From Bacillota bacterium (GTDB lineage: Bacteria; Bacillota; Clostridia; Lachnospirales; Lachnospiraceae), in NCBI GenBank assembly GCA_023437365.1, contig JAEZGK010000011.1, positions 124,001 to 188,000 of the forward strand: a stretch of 64,000 bases of DNA. The letters run 5' to 3'. Positions within the stretch are counted from its first letter, which is position 1, and each line of letters begins with the position of its first letter. Position numbers and translations under genes: made by a program. Shown here in pieces: positions 1 through 7,674 of the stretch. Under the pieces are notes generated by a model. That model worked only from the letters and a program-made list of their open reading frames with translations. It was not told the origin of the DNA and ran no database searches.

Positions 1-23
1 TAGGAAAGGAACGGTGCAGTTCA

Positions 24-893
24 GTGAAGAATTTTATCATTACTACAGATACAACATGTGATTTGCCTCAGGAATATCTTCAGCAGCATAATATCACGCT
101 GCTGCCCTTATATTACAGCTTTAACGGAACAGTATACGGAGAAAAGGTTTTTCTTGAGCCAAAGGATTTTTATGAACGTATGAGAAAGGGAGAGATGCCA
201 ACTACCATGGCTATCAACCCAAGTACAGCAAAGGAAAAATTCACGGAGCTTTTGGATAAGGGTTATGATATCCTCCATATTGCCTTCTCTTCTGCACTCA
301 GCGGCAGCTGCTCTGTTGCAGGAACCGTAGCCAGAGAGCTTTGCGACGAACGTTCTGATGCTAAGATCATCGTAGTAGACTCACTCTGTGCTTCCCTTGG
401 GGAAGGTTTATTGGTGCATAAGGCTGTGAAGCTTAAGGAAAGCGGTAAGTCCATCGATGAGATTGCTGACTGGCTTGAGAAAAATAAGTTACAGCTGTGT
501 CATCTATTCACTGTCGACGACCTGCACCATCTACATCGCGGCGGACGAGTCACTAAGGCTGCTGCAATCATCGGAACCTTAATCAACGTAAAACCCGTAC
601 TTCATGTTGACAATGAAGGCCGTCTCATACCGCTCAATAATGTCAGAGGCAGAAAGAAGGCTTTGCTCTCCCTTGTGGATTCAATGGAAGAAAAGCTAAA
701 GAATTACAGCGGTCTGAATGAAGATATCTTTATCAGTCACGGCGACAGTGAAGAGGATGCGAAATTCGTAGCAGATCAGATCAAAGAACGCTTCGGTATC
801 ACCAGTTTTCTGATTAATTATGTCAGTCCCACCATCGGGTCTCATTCCGGACCCGGCACCATCGCACTGTTCTTTATGGGAAAGGAAAGATAA
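24..893 (+). CDS. DegV family fatty-acid-binding protein
   Basis: DegV/FakB proteins bind a fatty acid and, in characterised systems, present it to fatty acid kinase for phosphorylation and entry into phospholipid synthesis. The protein is 289 residues, the usual family length. It starts with the typical first strand and TTDTTCDLP loop (residues 7-15), has the RGGRVTKAAAIIG motif near residue 172, and ends with the GSHSGPGT loop that closes the lipid pocket. The start is GTG at 24, with AGGAAAGGA about 13 bases upstream. A hairpin terminator follows at 942-973, so the gene ends its transcript. No fatty acid kinase is in the window. A second, diverged DegV lies at 29463-30314. Confidence 0.93.
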   Translation: MKNFIITTDTTCDLPQEYLQQHNITLLPLYYSFNGTVYGEKVFLEPKDFYERMRKGEMPTTMAINPSTAKEKFTELLDKGYDILHIAFSSALSGSCSVAGTVARELCDERSDAKIIVVDSLCASLGEGLLVHKAVKLKESGKSIDEIADWLEKNKLQLCHLFTVDDLHHLHRGGRVTKAAAIIGTLINVKPVLHVDNEGRLIPLNNVRGRKKALLSLVDSMEEKLKNYSGLNEDIFISHGDSEEDAKFVADQIKERFGITSFLINYVSPTIGSHSGPGTIALFFMGKER

Positions 894-941
894 GCTTCCT
901 GTTCGTTCTGGCGAGGTAATAATATATATCATTGGATTTTT

Positions 942-973
942 AAGGGGTGTTGCCGAAATGGTAACACCCCTTT
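942..973 (+). terminator. Rho-independent terminator after degV
   Basis: Stem AAGGGGTGTTGCC pairs with GGTAACACCCCTT (one G-T pair) around a 5-base loop and is followed by a T-rich stretch. It lies 49 bases after the stop of the DegV gene. Confidence 0.85.
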
Positions 974-1319
974 ACTGTTTCTATGATAAAAGTGTGAATG
1001 ATGATATGCAGATTTTAGCCGCCTTACCCATCCTAGGTATGTCCTCACTTGAGCCTCAGAACTTGGAGGAAGGTGGGGGTGGACCGATTTGAGGTTGTGC
1101 TTAATTTTCCCATATGCTATAATGCTTTGAAAATGTATGTTTATGAAACTAGATAGTGAATAAGGATAACTGATTTTTTAGGCATGATAAGAGCAAGGTT
1201 TAGCTCCAGTGATTATTCCGTAATTTAATTGGATCAGTAGGATTAAATTATATAGATTGCATTGTAGTAATAGGGTTGATAAGATTAGTATATACCATAG
1301 ATTTAGGGGGAGCGGTAAG
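974..1319. other. Intergenic region before the two-component/ABC operon
   Basis: No convincing gene is visible. A sigma-A-like promoter candidate is TTGTGC (1095-1100), 17 bases, TATAAT (1118-1123), pointing to the response regulator 200 bases away. The stretch 1030-1090 is unusually G-rich on this strand, and I recognise no RNA family in it. Confidence 0.4.
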
Positions 1320-2018
1320 ATGGCGAATGAGAGAATTTTAGTGATAGAGGATGATGCGGATATTAACAGGCTGCTTTGCAGATATCTCGAGAAGGAGGGT
1401 TATCAGGCAGTCTCAGCGTTTTCCGGAACCGAAGCGAGACTTCAGCTTCAGTATTGTTCCTTCGAATTGATTTTACTGGATCTCATGTTGCCGGGCGTCA
1501 CCGGAGAAGAGCTGCTCCAGGAAATCAGACAGACCTCCCACATACCGATTATCGTTATATCGGCCAAAACAGCCCTGGAATCCAAGGTAAATGCTCTCAA
1601 GATTGGCGCGGACGATTATGTGACTAAGCCCTTTGAGCGGGATGAGGTTCTGGCGCGTGTGGATGCCCTGCTTCGCAGAAGCCGCAATACCCTTGTACCT
1701 AAGGCAAAGACCAATGAGAGCAGCTACACCCTGAAGCAATTGTTGTTAAAGCCAGCTTCCAGGGAGGTTTTTGTGAAGGATCATGCCATCTCTTTGACTG
1801 CTTATGAATTTGATATCCTGCTGCTTCTGCTGCAATATCCCGAAAAGGTCTTCACCAAGGAACAGCTGTATCAGGATATCTGGAAAACCGGTTATTATGG
1901 TGAAGATAATACCATCAATGTACATATCAGCAACCTACGCAAGAAAATCAAGGAATATGATGACGACTCCTATATTAAGACCGTGTGGGGAATTGGATTT
2001 AAAATCGATCATGCATAG
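1320..2018 (+). CDS. OmpR/PhoB-family response regulator
   Basis: This is a DNA-binding response regulator of 232 residues. The receiver domain (about 1-120) has the acidic pair ED-D near residues 10-13, phospho-acceptor Asp54 in LLDLMLPG and the conserved Lys in YVTKPF near 104. A winged-helix output domain fills the C-terminus (NTINVHISNLRKKI, VWGIGFK). I chose ATG 1320 over an upstream in-frame codon at 1257 because AGGGGGAGCG sits just before it and the receiver fold begins there. It is followed by an ABC transporter and a one-helix histidine kinase, the arrangement of bacitracin or lantibiotic sensing and detoxification modules. Its likely target is the direct-repeat array at 2027-2070. 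Confidence 0.92.
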   Translation: MANERILVIEDDADINRLLCRYLEKEGYQAVSAFSGTEARLQLQYCSFELILLDLMLPGVTGEELLQEIRQTSHIPIIVISAKTALESKVNALKIGADDYVTKPFERDEVLARVDALLRRSRNTLVPKAKTNESSYTLKQLLLKPASREVFVKDHAISLTAYEFDILLLLLQYPEKVFTKEQLYQDIWKTGYYGEDNTINVHISNLRKKIKEYDDDSYIKTVWGIGFKIDHA

Positions 2019-2026
2019 CCCTTTCA

Positions 2027-2070
2027 TCTTTAAGCTTTCTTTAAACTTTATTAAGTACTTATTAAAATTC
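2027..2070 (+). promoter_or_regulatory. Four 11-bp direct repeats, candidate response-regulator binding site
   Basis: The units TCTTTAAGCTT, TCTTTAAACTT, TATTAAGTACT and TATTAAAATTC follow each other with no gaps. Head-to-tail repeats one helical turn apart just upstream of a promoter are typical sites for OmpR-family dimers. A TATAAT box lies at 2077-2082, with a poor -35, which fits an activated promoter. Confidence 0.65.
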
Positions 2071-2076
2071 AGTCGC

Positions 2077-2082
2077 TATAAT
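2077..2082 (+). promoter_or_regulatory. -10 box of the ABC transporter operon
   Basis: A perfect TATAAT sits 7 bases after the direct repeats and 74 bases before the GTG start. The hexamer 17 bases upstream (AGTACT) does not match a -35, suggesting activator dependence. Confidence 0.55.
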
Positions 2083-2155
2083 GGCATTCATAAAGATTGA
2101 ACAGCATACGAAATATGCTTGATCATTGCATAGCGAATTTGAAAGGAGTAATAAG

Positions 2156-3079
2156 GTGAGAGAGGTTATATTAGCTACAAAAAATCTAACAAAAAACTAT
2201 AACAAGGCACCTGTTCTGCAGGATGTCAACCTGGAGCTGAAGCGGGGGGAAATCTACGGTCTGGTCGGTAAGAACGGTGCAGGAAAGACAACCTTGCTGC
2301 GTATCCTAAGCGGACAGGCATTCCCGTCGGCGGGAAGCGTATCCCTATTCGGAACCACCTCTGAATCCGAGCTGAACAGAGAGAGAAAAAGAATCGGAAG
2401 CATCATTGAGACCCCCAGCTTCTATGCCAATATGACGGCAGAGCAAAATCTGGAGTATTACCGCATCCAGCGTGGTATCCCCGGAAAAAGCTGCGTAAAG
2501 GAGGCTCTTGCTGAGGTCGGACTTGCCAATACAGGTAAAAAGAAGTATAAGGGCTTCTCCCTTGGCATGAAGCAACGGCTTGGCCTGGCGCTTGCGCTAA
2601 TGAACCAGCCGGAAATCCTTCTCCTGGATGAACCGATCAACGGTCTGGATCCCTTCGGTATTGTTGAAATCCGAAATCTGTTAATTAAACTGAACCAAGA
2701 GAAAAACATCACAATCCTGATCTCCAGCCATATACTGACTGAGCTTTCCAACCTGGTAACGTATTATGGTTTTATTGATAAGGGTATCCTGGTGAAGCAG
2801 CTGTCCCAGGAGACTTTATCCAAGGAATGCAACCGTTATCTGGAGCTTAGGGTGGATCAGATCGACAAGATGATAGCTTTGCTTGAGACCAAGCTTCATT
2901 GCACCTCCTATAAGGTTACCCCGGATCACACCATTCAAATCTTTGATTATCCCGAGCAAATCAGTAAGGTCAGCGAACTTGCTGTAGCGAACGGCATCGG
3001 TCTGAATTCCATCAGCATCAAGGATATCAATCTTGAGAACTATTTCATCCAATTGGTAGGAGGGGAAAGCAATGATTAA
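2156..3079 (+). CDS. ABC transporter ATP-binding protein (bacitracin/lantibiotic export type)
   Basis: This is the ATPase of an ABC-2 type transporter, 307 residues as in BcrA-like proteins. It has Walker A GKNGAGKTT, signature FSLGMKQR and Walker B ILLLDEPINGLDP. The last ~90 residues are the extra C-terminal region usual in this group. GTG 2156 is chosen because AAAGGAG (2142-2148) precedes it by seven bases; an in-frame TTG at 2126 lacks a site. The permease start overlaps the stop by eight bases, so the two are translationally coupled. It probably acts at the membrane to remove a peptide antibiotic; the substrate is inferred from context only. Confidence 0.9.
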   Translation: MREVILATKNLTKNYNKAPVLQDVNLELKRGEIYGLVGKNGAGKTTLLRILSGQAFPSAGSVSLFGTTSESELNRERKRIGSIIETPSFYANMTAEQNLEYYRIQRGIPGKSCVKEALAEVGLANTGKKKYKGFSLGMKQRLGLALALMNQPEILLLDEPINGLDPFGIVEIRNLLIKLNQEKNITILISSHILTELSNLVTYYGFIDKGILVKQLSQETLSKECNRYLELRVDQIDKMIALLETKLHCTSYKVTPDHTIQIFDYPEQISKVSELAVANGIGLNSISIKDINLENYFIQLVGGESND

Positions 3080-3851
3080 TTATATCAGAAGTGAACTATA
3101 CCGTCTGTTGCGCAGTAGAGGTGCTTATTTATTCATCCTGGTTTGTTCTGCTTTACTCACCAGCGCACACGTAGTTCTTGCTGCAGTAGCCCACAAGGAT
3201 CAGAGCTTTCCTTATGCTAATACTGATTTTGCCTTAGGACTATTTTATACCAGTCTTCCTGTCGTATTTTTACTCTGCATTAGCGTTGCTTCGATCGTAT
3301 TCGGCAATGAGCATAACAATCATACCCTAAAGAACAGTATTTCCTATGGTATTAACAGAGGAAGCATCTACTTCGGTAAATTTATTGTAGAAATTATTTA
3401 TGCAATTGTGGCTTTTGCAGTCATTACCAGTGTAGATATCGGCACTGCTTATCTTCTTCTGGAGGATTCTGGTCCCAAAAGTCTTACGCTGCTTTTTGAA
3501 GCGAGTTTTGTAGCTCTGCCGCAGCTGTTTTTTGCTCTGGGCTTAACAAACTGCTTCCTCTTTATCATCGAGAGCAACGGAACCGCAATTGCTGCTATAA
3601 TCGGATTGGGTGTTGCCTATCCTATTGTAAACGGATATCTTGGTATGAAGTTTGAAATATTTGCTAAGTTAAATAAAATACTTCCTTGGAACATGATCAA
3701 TGCAATCGGCTTTGATCATGAAAAAATGGAGCTGCTGCTTCCCTGGGCAGGAAAGGATGGCTATATCAATTACTGGTTGTTCGGTATGCTCTGGATGGTT
3801 GTGTTTATCCTGATTGGATTTATAGTCTTCAGACGCAAGGAAGTAAAGTAA
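3072..3851 (+). CDS. ABC-2 type permease subunit
   Basis: This is a 259-residue integral membrane protein with about six hydrophobic segments: near residues 20-40, 58-75, 105-125, 150-170, 175-190 and 237-255. The segment FGNEHNNHTLKNSISYGINR after the second helix is the usual cytoplasmic loop of ABC-2 permeases (compare FANEYRHGTLKNLL-type loops). The start overlaps the ATPase gene by eight bases, so it forms a transporter with that subunit. It is shorter than single-protein BceB-type permeases and fits a BcrB-like partner. Confidence 0.88.
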   Translation: MINYIRSELYRLLRSRGAYLFILVCSALLTSAHVVLAAVAHKDQSFPYANTDFALGLFYTSLPVVFLLCISVASIVFGNEHNNHTLKNSISYGINRGSIYFGKFIVEIIYAIVAFAVITSVDIGTAYLLLEDSGPKSLTLLFEASFVALPQLFFALGLTNCFLFIIESNGTAIAAIIGLGVAYPIVNGYLGMKFEIFAKLNKILPWNMINAIGFDHEKMELLLPWAGKDGYINYWLFGMLWMVVFILIGFIVFRRKEVK

Positions 3852-3914
3852 ACAAAACCTGTCTTAGGTCATTGGGGAATGCATTAAGATAAAGCTTGAA
3901 GGGAGGTGTGCCGC

Positions 3915-4820
3915 ATGGAAACTATCTGTATCGTACTGCTTGTGCTGATACTGTTCCTATTTGCACGCCTCTTTTTTCTTCATAGAGCAATCAATTCTGC
4001 ATCTGACCAAATGGAGGAGATTGAGAATTATCCGAAGCAAAACCGGCACTTAAAAACCTCTATCCCGGATAAGAAGCTGGAAAGACTGCTGCGCAAGGTC
4101 AATGAGGTTTATCTTGCCCGACAGCAGGAGCGTATCATTTATCAGAAGAGGGAGACCCAGCTCCGACAGGAGATTGAAAATATCTCCCATGACCTAAGAA
4201 CTCCGTTGACTTCTATCCTCGGTTATGTCAGCTTTCTACAGGAGGACGATTTAAAGCCTGAGGAACGCAGCGAATATATAGATATTATTCAGAAAAGAGC
4301 AAGGATTTTGCAGGGCTTTATACAGGATTTTTATGAAATCTCAAGAATCGAAGCAGATGATTATCCCCTTTTACTGGAGGTAATTCCTGTCCAGGCACAG
4401 CTCAAGGAGGCTCTTGTTGCCTACTATCACGAATTCGAGCAAAAACAGCTGGAGCTTACGGCAGAGCTTGAGGATAGACCTGCTCTGATCATTGCTGATA
4501 AGATCCAGTTTAATCGAATTCTGAACAATCTGATACAAAATGCCCTGAAGTATTCCGGGAAGCAGTTTATAGTCAGACAATATATGGCACATGGCTGTTG
4601 TTTTATCCAATTCATCAATGATACCGGTGTCACCAGCCAAGAAGAGCTTTCTCTGATCTTCAACCGCTTCTATACCGGAGATCAGTCCCGCAGCAATCAA
4701 AGCAGCGGTCTGGGGCTGACGATCACCAAGCTCCTTGTCGAGAAGATGAAGGGCCAGATTGACGCCAGGATGGAACAGGATCGGTTCATCATCGAGATCA
4801 TGTGGAAATGTAATATTTAA
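3915..4820 (+). CDS. Sensor histidine kinase with a single N-terminal helix
   Basis: The protein is 301 residues. One membrane segment (about residues 4-22) is followed directly by a charged linker and the dimerisation domain with phospho-acceptor His92 (ISHDLRTPLTSILGY). The N box (NRILNNLIQNALKYSG) and G box (SGLGLTITKLL) give a complete catalytic domain. There is no extracellular sensor domain, so it probably senses through its membrane helix or through the adjacent transporter. ATG 3915 follows GGGAGG by about nine bases; GTG 3906 is an alternative. It is most likely the partner of the regulator at 1320-2018, although the transporter genes separate the two. Confidence 0.9.
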   Translation: METICIVLLVLILFLFARLFFLHRAINSASDQMEEIENYPKQNRHLKTSIPDKKLERLLRKVNEVYLARQQERIIYQKRETQLRQEIENISHDLRTPLTSILGYVSFLQEDDLKPEERSEYIDIIQKRARILQGFIQDFYEISRIEADDYPLLLEVIPVQAQLKEALVAYYHEFEQKQLELTAELEDRPALIIADKIQFNRILNNLIQNALKYSGKQFIVRQYMAHGCCFIQFINDTGVTSQEELSLIFNRFYTGDQSRSNQSSGLGLTITKLLVEKMKGQIDARMEQDRFIIEIMWKCNI

Positions 4821-4888
4821 TCTTGCAATCAGCCAGTCGAAACGTTAGAATATGGATTATATTCTGCATTCGAAAGGTTGGAACGGTT

Positions 4889-5782
4889 ATGAGAGCTACA
4901 AATAAGGAGCGATTAATAGGTACTTTTTATATATTTATGTCCGCAGTTCTATTTAGTCTTGCAGGTGTTTTGATCAAAATGATTACCTGGTCTTCCCTCA
5001 GCATCAATGGAATCCGTAATCTTTTTGCTTTTTTGGTCTTGGCCATCTATCTTAAGAAAACGCACCATAAAATCGTGATTAACAAAGTAGTTATCCTTGG
5101 TGCTATATGCAATCTCCTCATGAATTTGACCTTTGCCATGGCGACTAAGATGACCTCTGCTGCCAACGCAATCGTTCTGCAATTTACAGAGCCTATTTTT
5201 CTAATTCTGATTCTATGGATGGTCTGGAAACAGAAACCGGACAAAAAGGCTATCATAGCTTGTCTGTTCGTGTTTGCAGGAATCCTGTGCTTTTTCTTTG
5301 ACGAGCTTTCCTTAAACGGTCAGGTGGGGAATGTCCTTGCCATCGTCTCAGGAATTTTTTATGCCTTTGTCTTCCTGATCAAGAAGATGAAAAATGCGGA
5401 TTTTGAATCTTCTATTGTCCTGTCACAGATAGTAAGCTTTTTTCTGTTTATACCCTGGTATTTCAAGGAGACAGATTATTCGGCGAATAACTTCATCTTC
5501 GTCATTATCCTTGGCATTTTTCAGCTGGGAATTGCTTATGTATTTCTTGCAAAGGGACTGGATCTGGTATCCCCCATCAGTGCATCATTAACATCAACGA
5601 TCGAGCCCATCTTAAATCCTATCTGGGTTGCAATATTCTATGGTGAACTGCTTCATCCCATCGCTATCGTAGGTGCGGCTATTGTCATCCTGTCTGCCAC
5701 TGCCTATAATGTAGTGAATGCTAAAAATGGTGCAAATGATCCTGAAGTCGGGGCATCGGCTGTAATCAGCCCCTCAGAGTGA
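4889..5782 (+). CDS. EamA/DMT-family transporter
   Basis: This is a drug/metabolite-transporter superfamily membrane protein of 297 residues with about ten hydrophobic segments in two EamA repeats. The repeat marks are ANAIVLQFTEPIFLI in the first half and SPISASLTSTIEPILNPIWV in the second. ATG 4889 is chosen over codon 4823 because the family's first helix begins shortly after it; the ribosome site AAAGG at about 4873 is modest. The substrate cannot be told. It lies 68 bases after the kinase gene and may be read through from it. A palindromic repeat (5804-5947) follows and may act as its terminator. Confidence 0.85.
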   Translation: MRATNKERLIGTFYIFMSAVLFSLAGVLIKMITWSSLSINGIRNLFAFLVLAIYLKKTHHKIVINKVVILGAICNLLMNLTFAMATKMTSAANAIVLQFTEPIFLILILWMVWKQKPDKKAIIACLFVFAGILCFFFDELSLNGQVGNVLAIVSGIFYAFVFLIKKMKNADFESSIVLSQIVSFFLFIPWYFKETDYSANNFIFVIILGIFQLGIAYVFLAKGLDLVSPISASLTSTIEPILNPIWVAIFYGELLHPIAIVGAAIVILSATAYNVVNAKNGANDPEVGASAVISPSE

Positions 5783-5803
5783 CGGCAGTTATCATCAGAA
5801 TAT

Positions 5804-5947
5804 GGGGCTGTTACAAAACTCCCTGAATAGTAACGAGTAAGGATACAGGCATCCCGTACATATTGGTTCCCGGACATTCTACCGATATGGGAACCAGTGC
5901 ATTACGGGATGCCTGTATCCTTACTCTGGCTATCTTACAACAGCCCC
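5804..5947. mobile_element. Miniature inverted-repeat element, copy 1
   Basis: This 144-base segment has termini reading GGGGCTGTT inward from both ends. Perfectly paired 24-base internal arms lie at 5835-5858 and 5903-5926, and an inner GGTTCCC/GGGAACC pair completes a near-continuous hairpin. A second copy with the same distinguishable ends lies at 61665-61876 in opposite orientation. There is no coding capacity. GGGGCTGTTGCAAA-like ends occur on some insertion sequences, so mobilisation by a transposase elsewhere in the genome is possible. No clear target duplication was found. It could also terminate the transporter transcript. Confidence 0.7.
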
Positions 5948-5966
5948 TTTGAACAAGATTAAATAT

Positions 5967-6179
5967 TTATCGGAAGGAGCCACCGTTATGAAGATTACGG
6001 ACCACCTCGGTGACCCGGTTCTTCGCTTCCTCTCCTGTTGTGGAACCTTCTATATAGTCAACCAGTTCCTTTTTACTTTGATCCGATAAATTAACAAAGC
6101 TCTTCATCGCGTCCATATCCAAAGCCAGACGCATGCCAAGTCCTACGGGAAGCTGATGTTCATTGTCAATCAGACTCAT
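5967..6179 (-). CDS. Small conserved-type protein, YdeI/OmpD-associated-like C-terminus
   Basis: This is a 70-residue protein with no signal peptide or membrane segment. The second half (FVNLSDQSKKELVDYIEGSTTGEEAKNR and what follows) resembles the F-x2-L-x3-K-x-E-x-V-x2-I helix pair ending in repeated R/T contacts that closes YdeI/OmpD-associated-type proteins; the match is by eye. ATG 6179 is preceded by AGAAAGGAG with six bases spacing, so it is preferred to codon 6206. It stands alone between a repeat element and the PTS gene. Function unknown. Confidence 0.65.
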   Translation of the reverse strand: MSLIDNEHQLPVGLGMRLALDMDAMKSFVNLSDQSKKELVDYIEGSTTGEEAKNRVTEVVRNLHNGGSFR

Positions 6180-6301
6180 AGCCTGCTCCTTTCTGCTGTC
6201 TTGCAAAGATTATGAATAATCAAGATTATAAATAACAGTGCTGATACAAATGGAATACTGCATGCTTAGTATCTGATGATATGATTATTTTATGATGAAA
6301 A

Positions 6302-7432
6302 TCAATTGTTTTTTTCTTCCATGTCTTTCATATGAAAATCCTCTTCATTAAAACGGAATAACAGTCCCAGCACCAAGGCAACGAAAAATGCGACAATCAT
6401 GGATAAAAGGAAGGAGAAAAAGCCCTCGCCCAGATACACCACAAGGGTTAACACGGACGGAAATGCAAAGGCCATCGCTCTGGCACTTGAGGTTCCGACA
6501 ATGGCACCACCGATGGCACCGGCAATACAGGCTGCCGCCATCGGACGCTTGAGTGGAACAGAAATTCCGTAAAGCACCGGTTCGGTCACGCCTAGGATGG
6601 CTGTGATGGAGCTGGATAATGCAACTGTCTTCAACTTTTTATTTTTGGCAAGGATGCTGACTGCCATAGCTGCACCGGCTTGTCCCATTACTCCGGCACC
6701 GCAAAAGGGCAGAAAGGTATCGTAGCCAAGGGTATTCACATGCTCAATGATGACCGGAACCATCCCCCATTGAAGACCAAACACAACCATCGGCTGCCAG
6801 ATGAAGCCAAAGACCACACCTGCCAGAATTGGACTAAGATTATAGATTGCCGCATAGGCACCGGCAAGACCTGATCCAATCACAGCGCCGATCGGACCAA
6901 AGACGAGGAAGGTTACCGGGACCACGATGATAATGGATAACATAGGCTTAAGAAAGCCTTTGAATGTGCTATGGATATATTTTTCCAGAGGCAGCTCCAC
7001 AAAATGTAATAGTCCGATTGCAAGAAGAATCGGGATGACACTGGAGGGATAAGAAACAGGGGTAACCGGTATTCCCAAAAACGTAAGCTCTACACCATTC
7101 TCAAACAGTTTTGCAATATCAGGATAAACCAATGCTGCTGCCACCAGAATAGAGGTTACTGTATCTGCCTTCAGCTTATGGGATGCAGTATAGGCAAGGA
7201 AGATAGGAAGGAAATGAAAGAACGCATCGGCAGCTGAAAATAATATTTTATATGCTCCGGCCTCCGGACTTACCAACCCATAATTAGACAGCACCAGTAA
7301 AAACCCTTTCAGCAGTGCTGCTGCCATCAATACATTGATAATAGGCAGGAAGATACCAGATATTGTATCAGTGATGATATGTAACCGGCTTGTAATCTTT
7401 TTCACAGCCATATTATTTTCGCTCTTGCTCAT
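6302..7432 (-). CDS. Stand-alone PTS EIIC domain, glucoside/sucrose type
   Basis: EIIC is the membrane channel of sugar phosphotransferase permeases. This 376-residue protein has the family's helices and the conserved GVTEPVLYGISVPLKRP loop. It ends at the point where other beta-glucoside/sucrose permeases would continue to EIIA, and it lacks the N-terminal EIIB domain with its CxxT phosphocysteine motif. ATG 7432 follows GGAG by about nine bases; in-frame upstream codons lack a site. No EIIA or EIIB gene is next to it, so it must borrow a phospho-donor domain or work without phosphorylation. TTGACA on the minus strand about 100 bases upstream is a possible -35. Confidence 0.85.
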   Translation of the reverse strand: MSKSENNMAVKKITSRLHIITDTISGIFLPIINVLMAAALLKGFLLVLSNYGLVSPEAGAYKILFSAADAFFHFLPIFLAYTASHKLKADTVTSILVAAALVYPDIAKLFENGVELTFLGIPVTPVSYPSSVIPILLAIGLLHFVELPLEKYIHSTFKGFLKPMLSIIIVVPVTFLVFGPIGAVIGSGLAGAYAAIYNLSPILAGVVFGFIWQPMVVFGLQWGMVPVIIEHVNTLGYDTFLPFCGAGVMGQAGAAMAVSILAKNKKLKTVALSSSITAILGVTEPVLYGISVPLKRPMAAACIAGAIGGAIVGTSSARAMAFAFPSVLTLVVYLGEGFFSFLLSMIVAFFVALVLGLLFRFNEEDFHMKDMEEKNN

Positions 7433-7543
7433 AAGCTTCTCCATTTCTGTACATAATGTTCTCTTCAATAAGTTATATAATATATGATATATTGTCAATA
7501 GTGTGCGAAACTTTTCGAAATAGGTATTACTCGACTGCGGGCT

Positions 7544-7598
7544 GCTCAGTAATAAACTCCAAATGCTTATGTAATAAGTGATTAACCGCGAGTTGCGC
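7544..7598. repeat. Dispersed ~55-bp repeat, copy 1
   Basis: This segment aligns without large gaps to 21055-21110 at roughly three-quarters identity. Both contain the block GCTTATG(T/C)AATAAG(T/C)G, which forms a short hairpin with a conserved TG(T/C)AA loop, followed by CGC and TGCG. Both copies lie between genes. Confidence 0.5.
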
Positions 7599-7610
7599 CT
7601 CTAATATCAT

Positions 7611-7664
7611 AAAAAGCTGCTGACGGATTGTATCTGCCTGTCGCAGAGTACCTTCCGTCAGCAG
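7611..7664 (-). terminator. Terminator of the oligoendopeptidase gene
   Basis: An 11-base perfect stem, CTGCTGACGGA with TCCGTCAGCAG, is followed on the minus strand by GCTTTTTAT. It begins 11 bases after the peptidase stop codon. Confidence 0.85.
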
Positions 7665-7674
7665 TATGATTTTA

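Noticed and set aside
1022..1092. Possible structured RNA in the G-rich stretch before the response regulator
   Set aside because: No stable paired arms could be traced by eye and no known RNA motif was recognised.
5804..5947. Insertion sequence with a transposase
   Set aside because: The segment is only 144 bases with no open frame, so at most it is a non-autonomous element.
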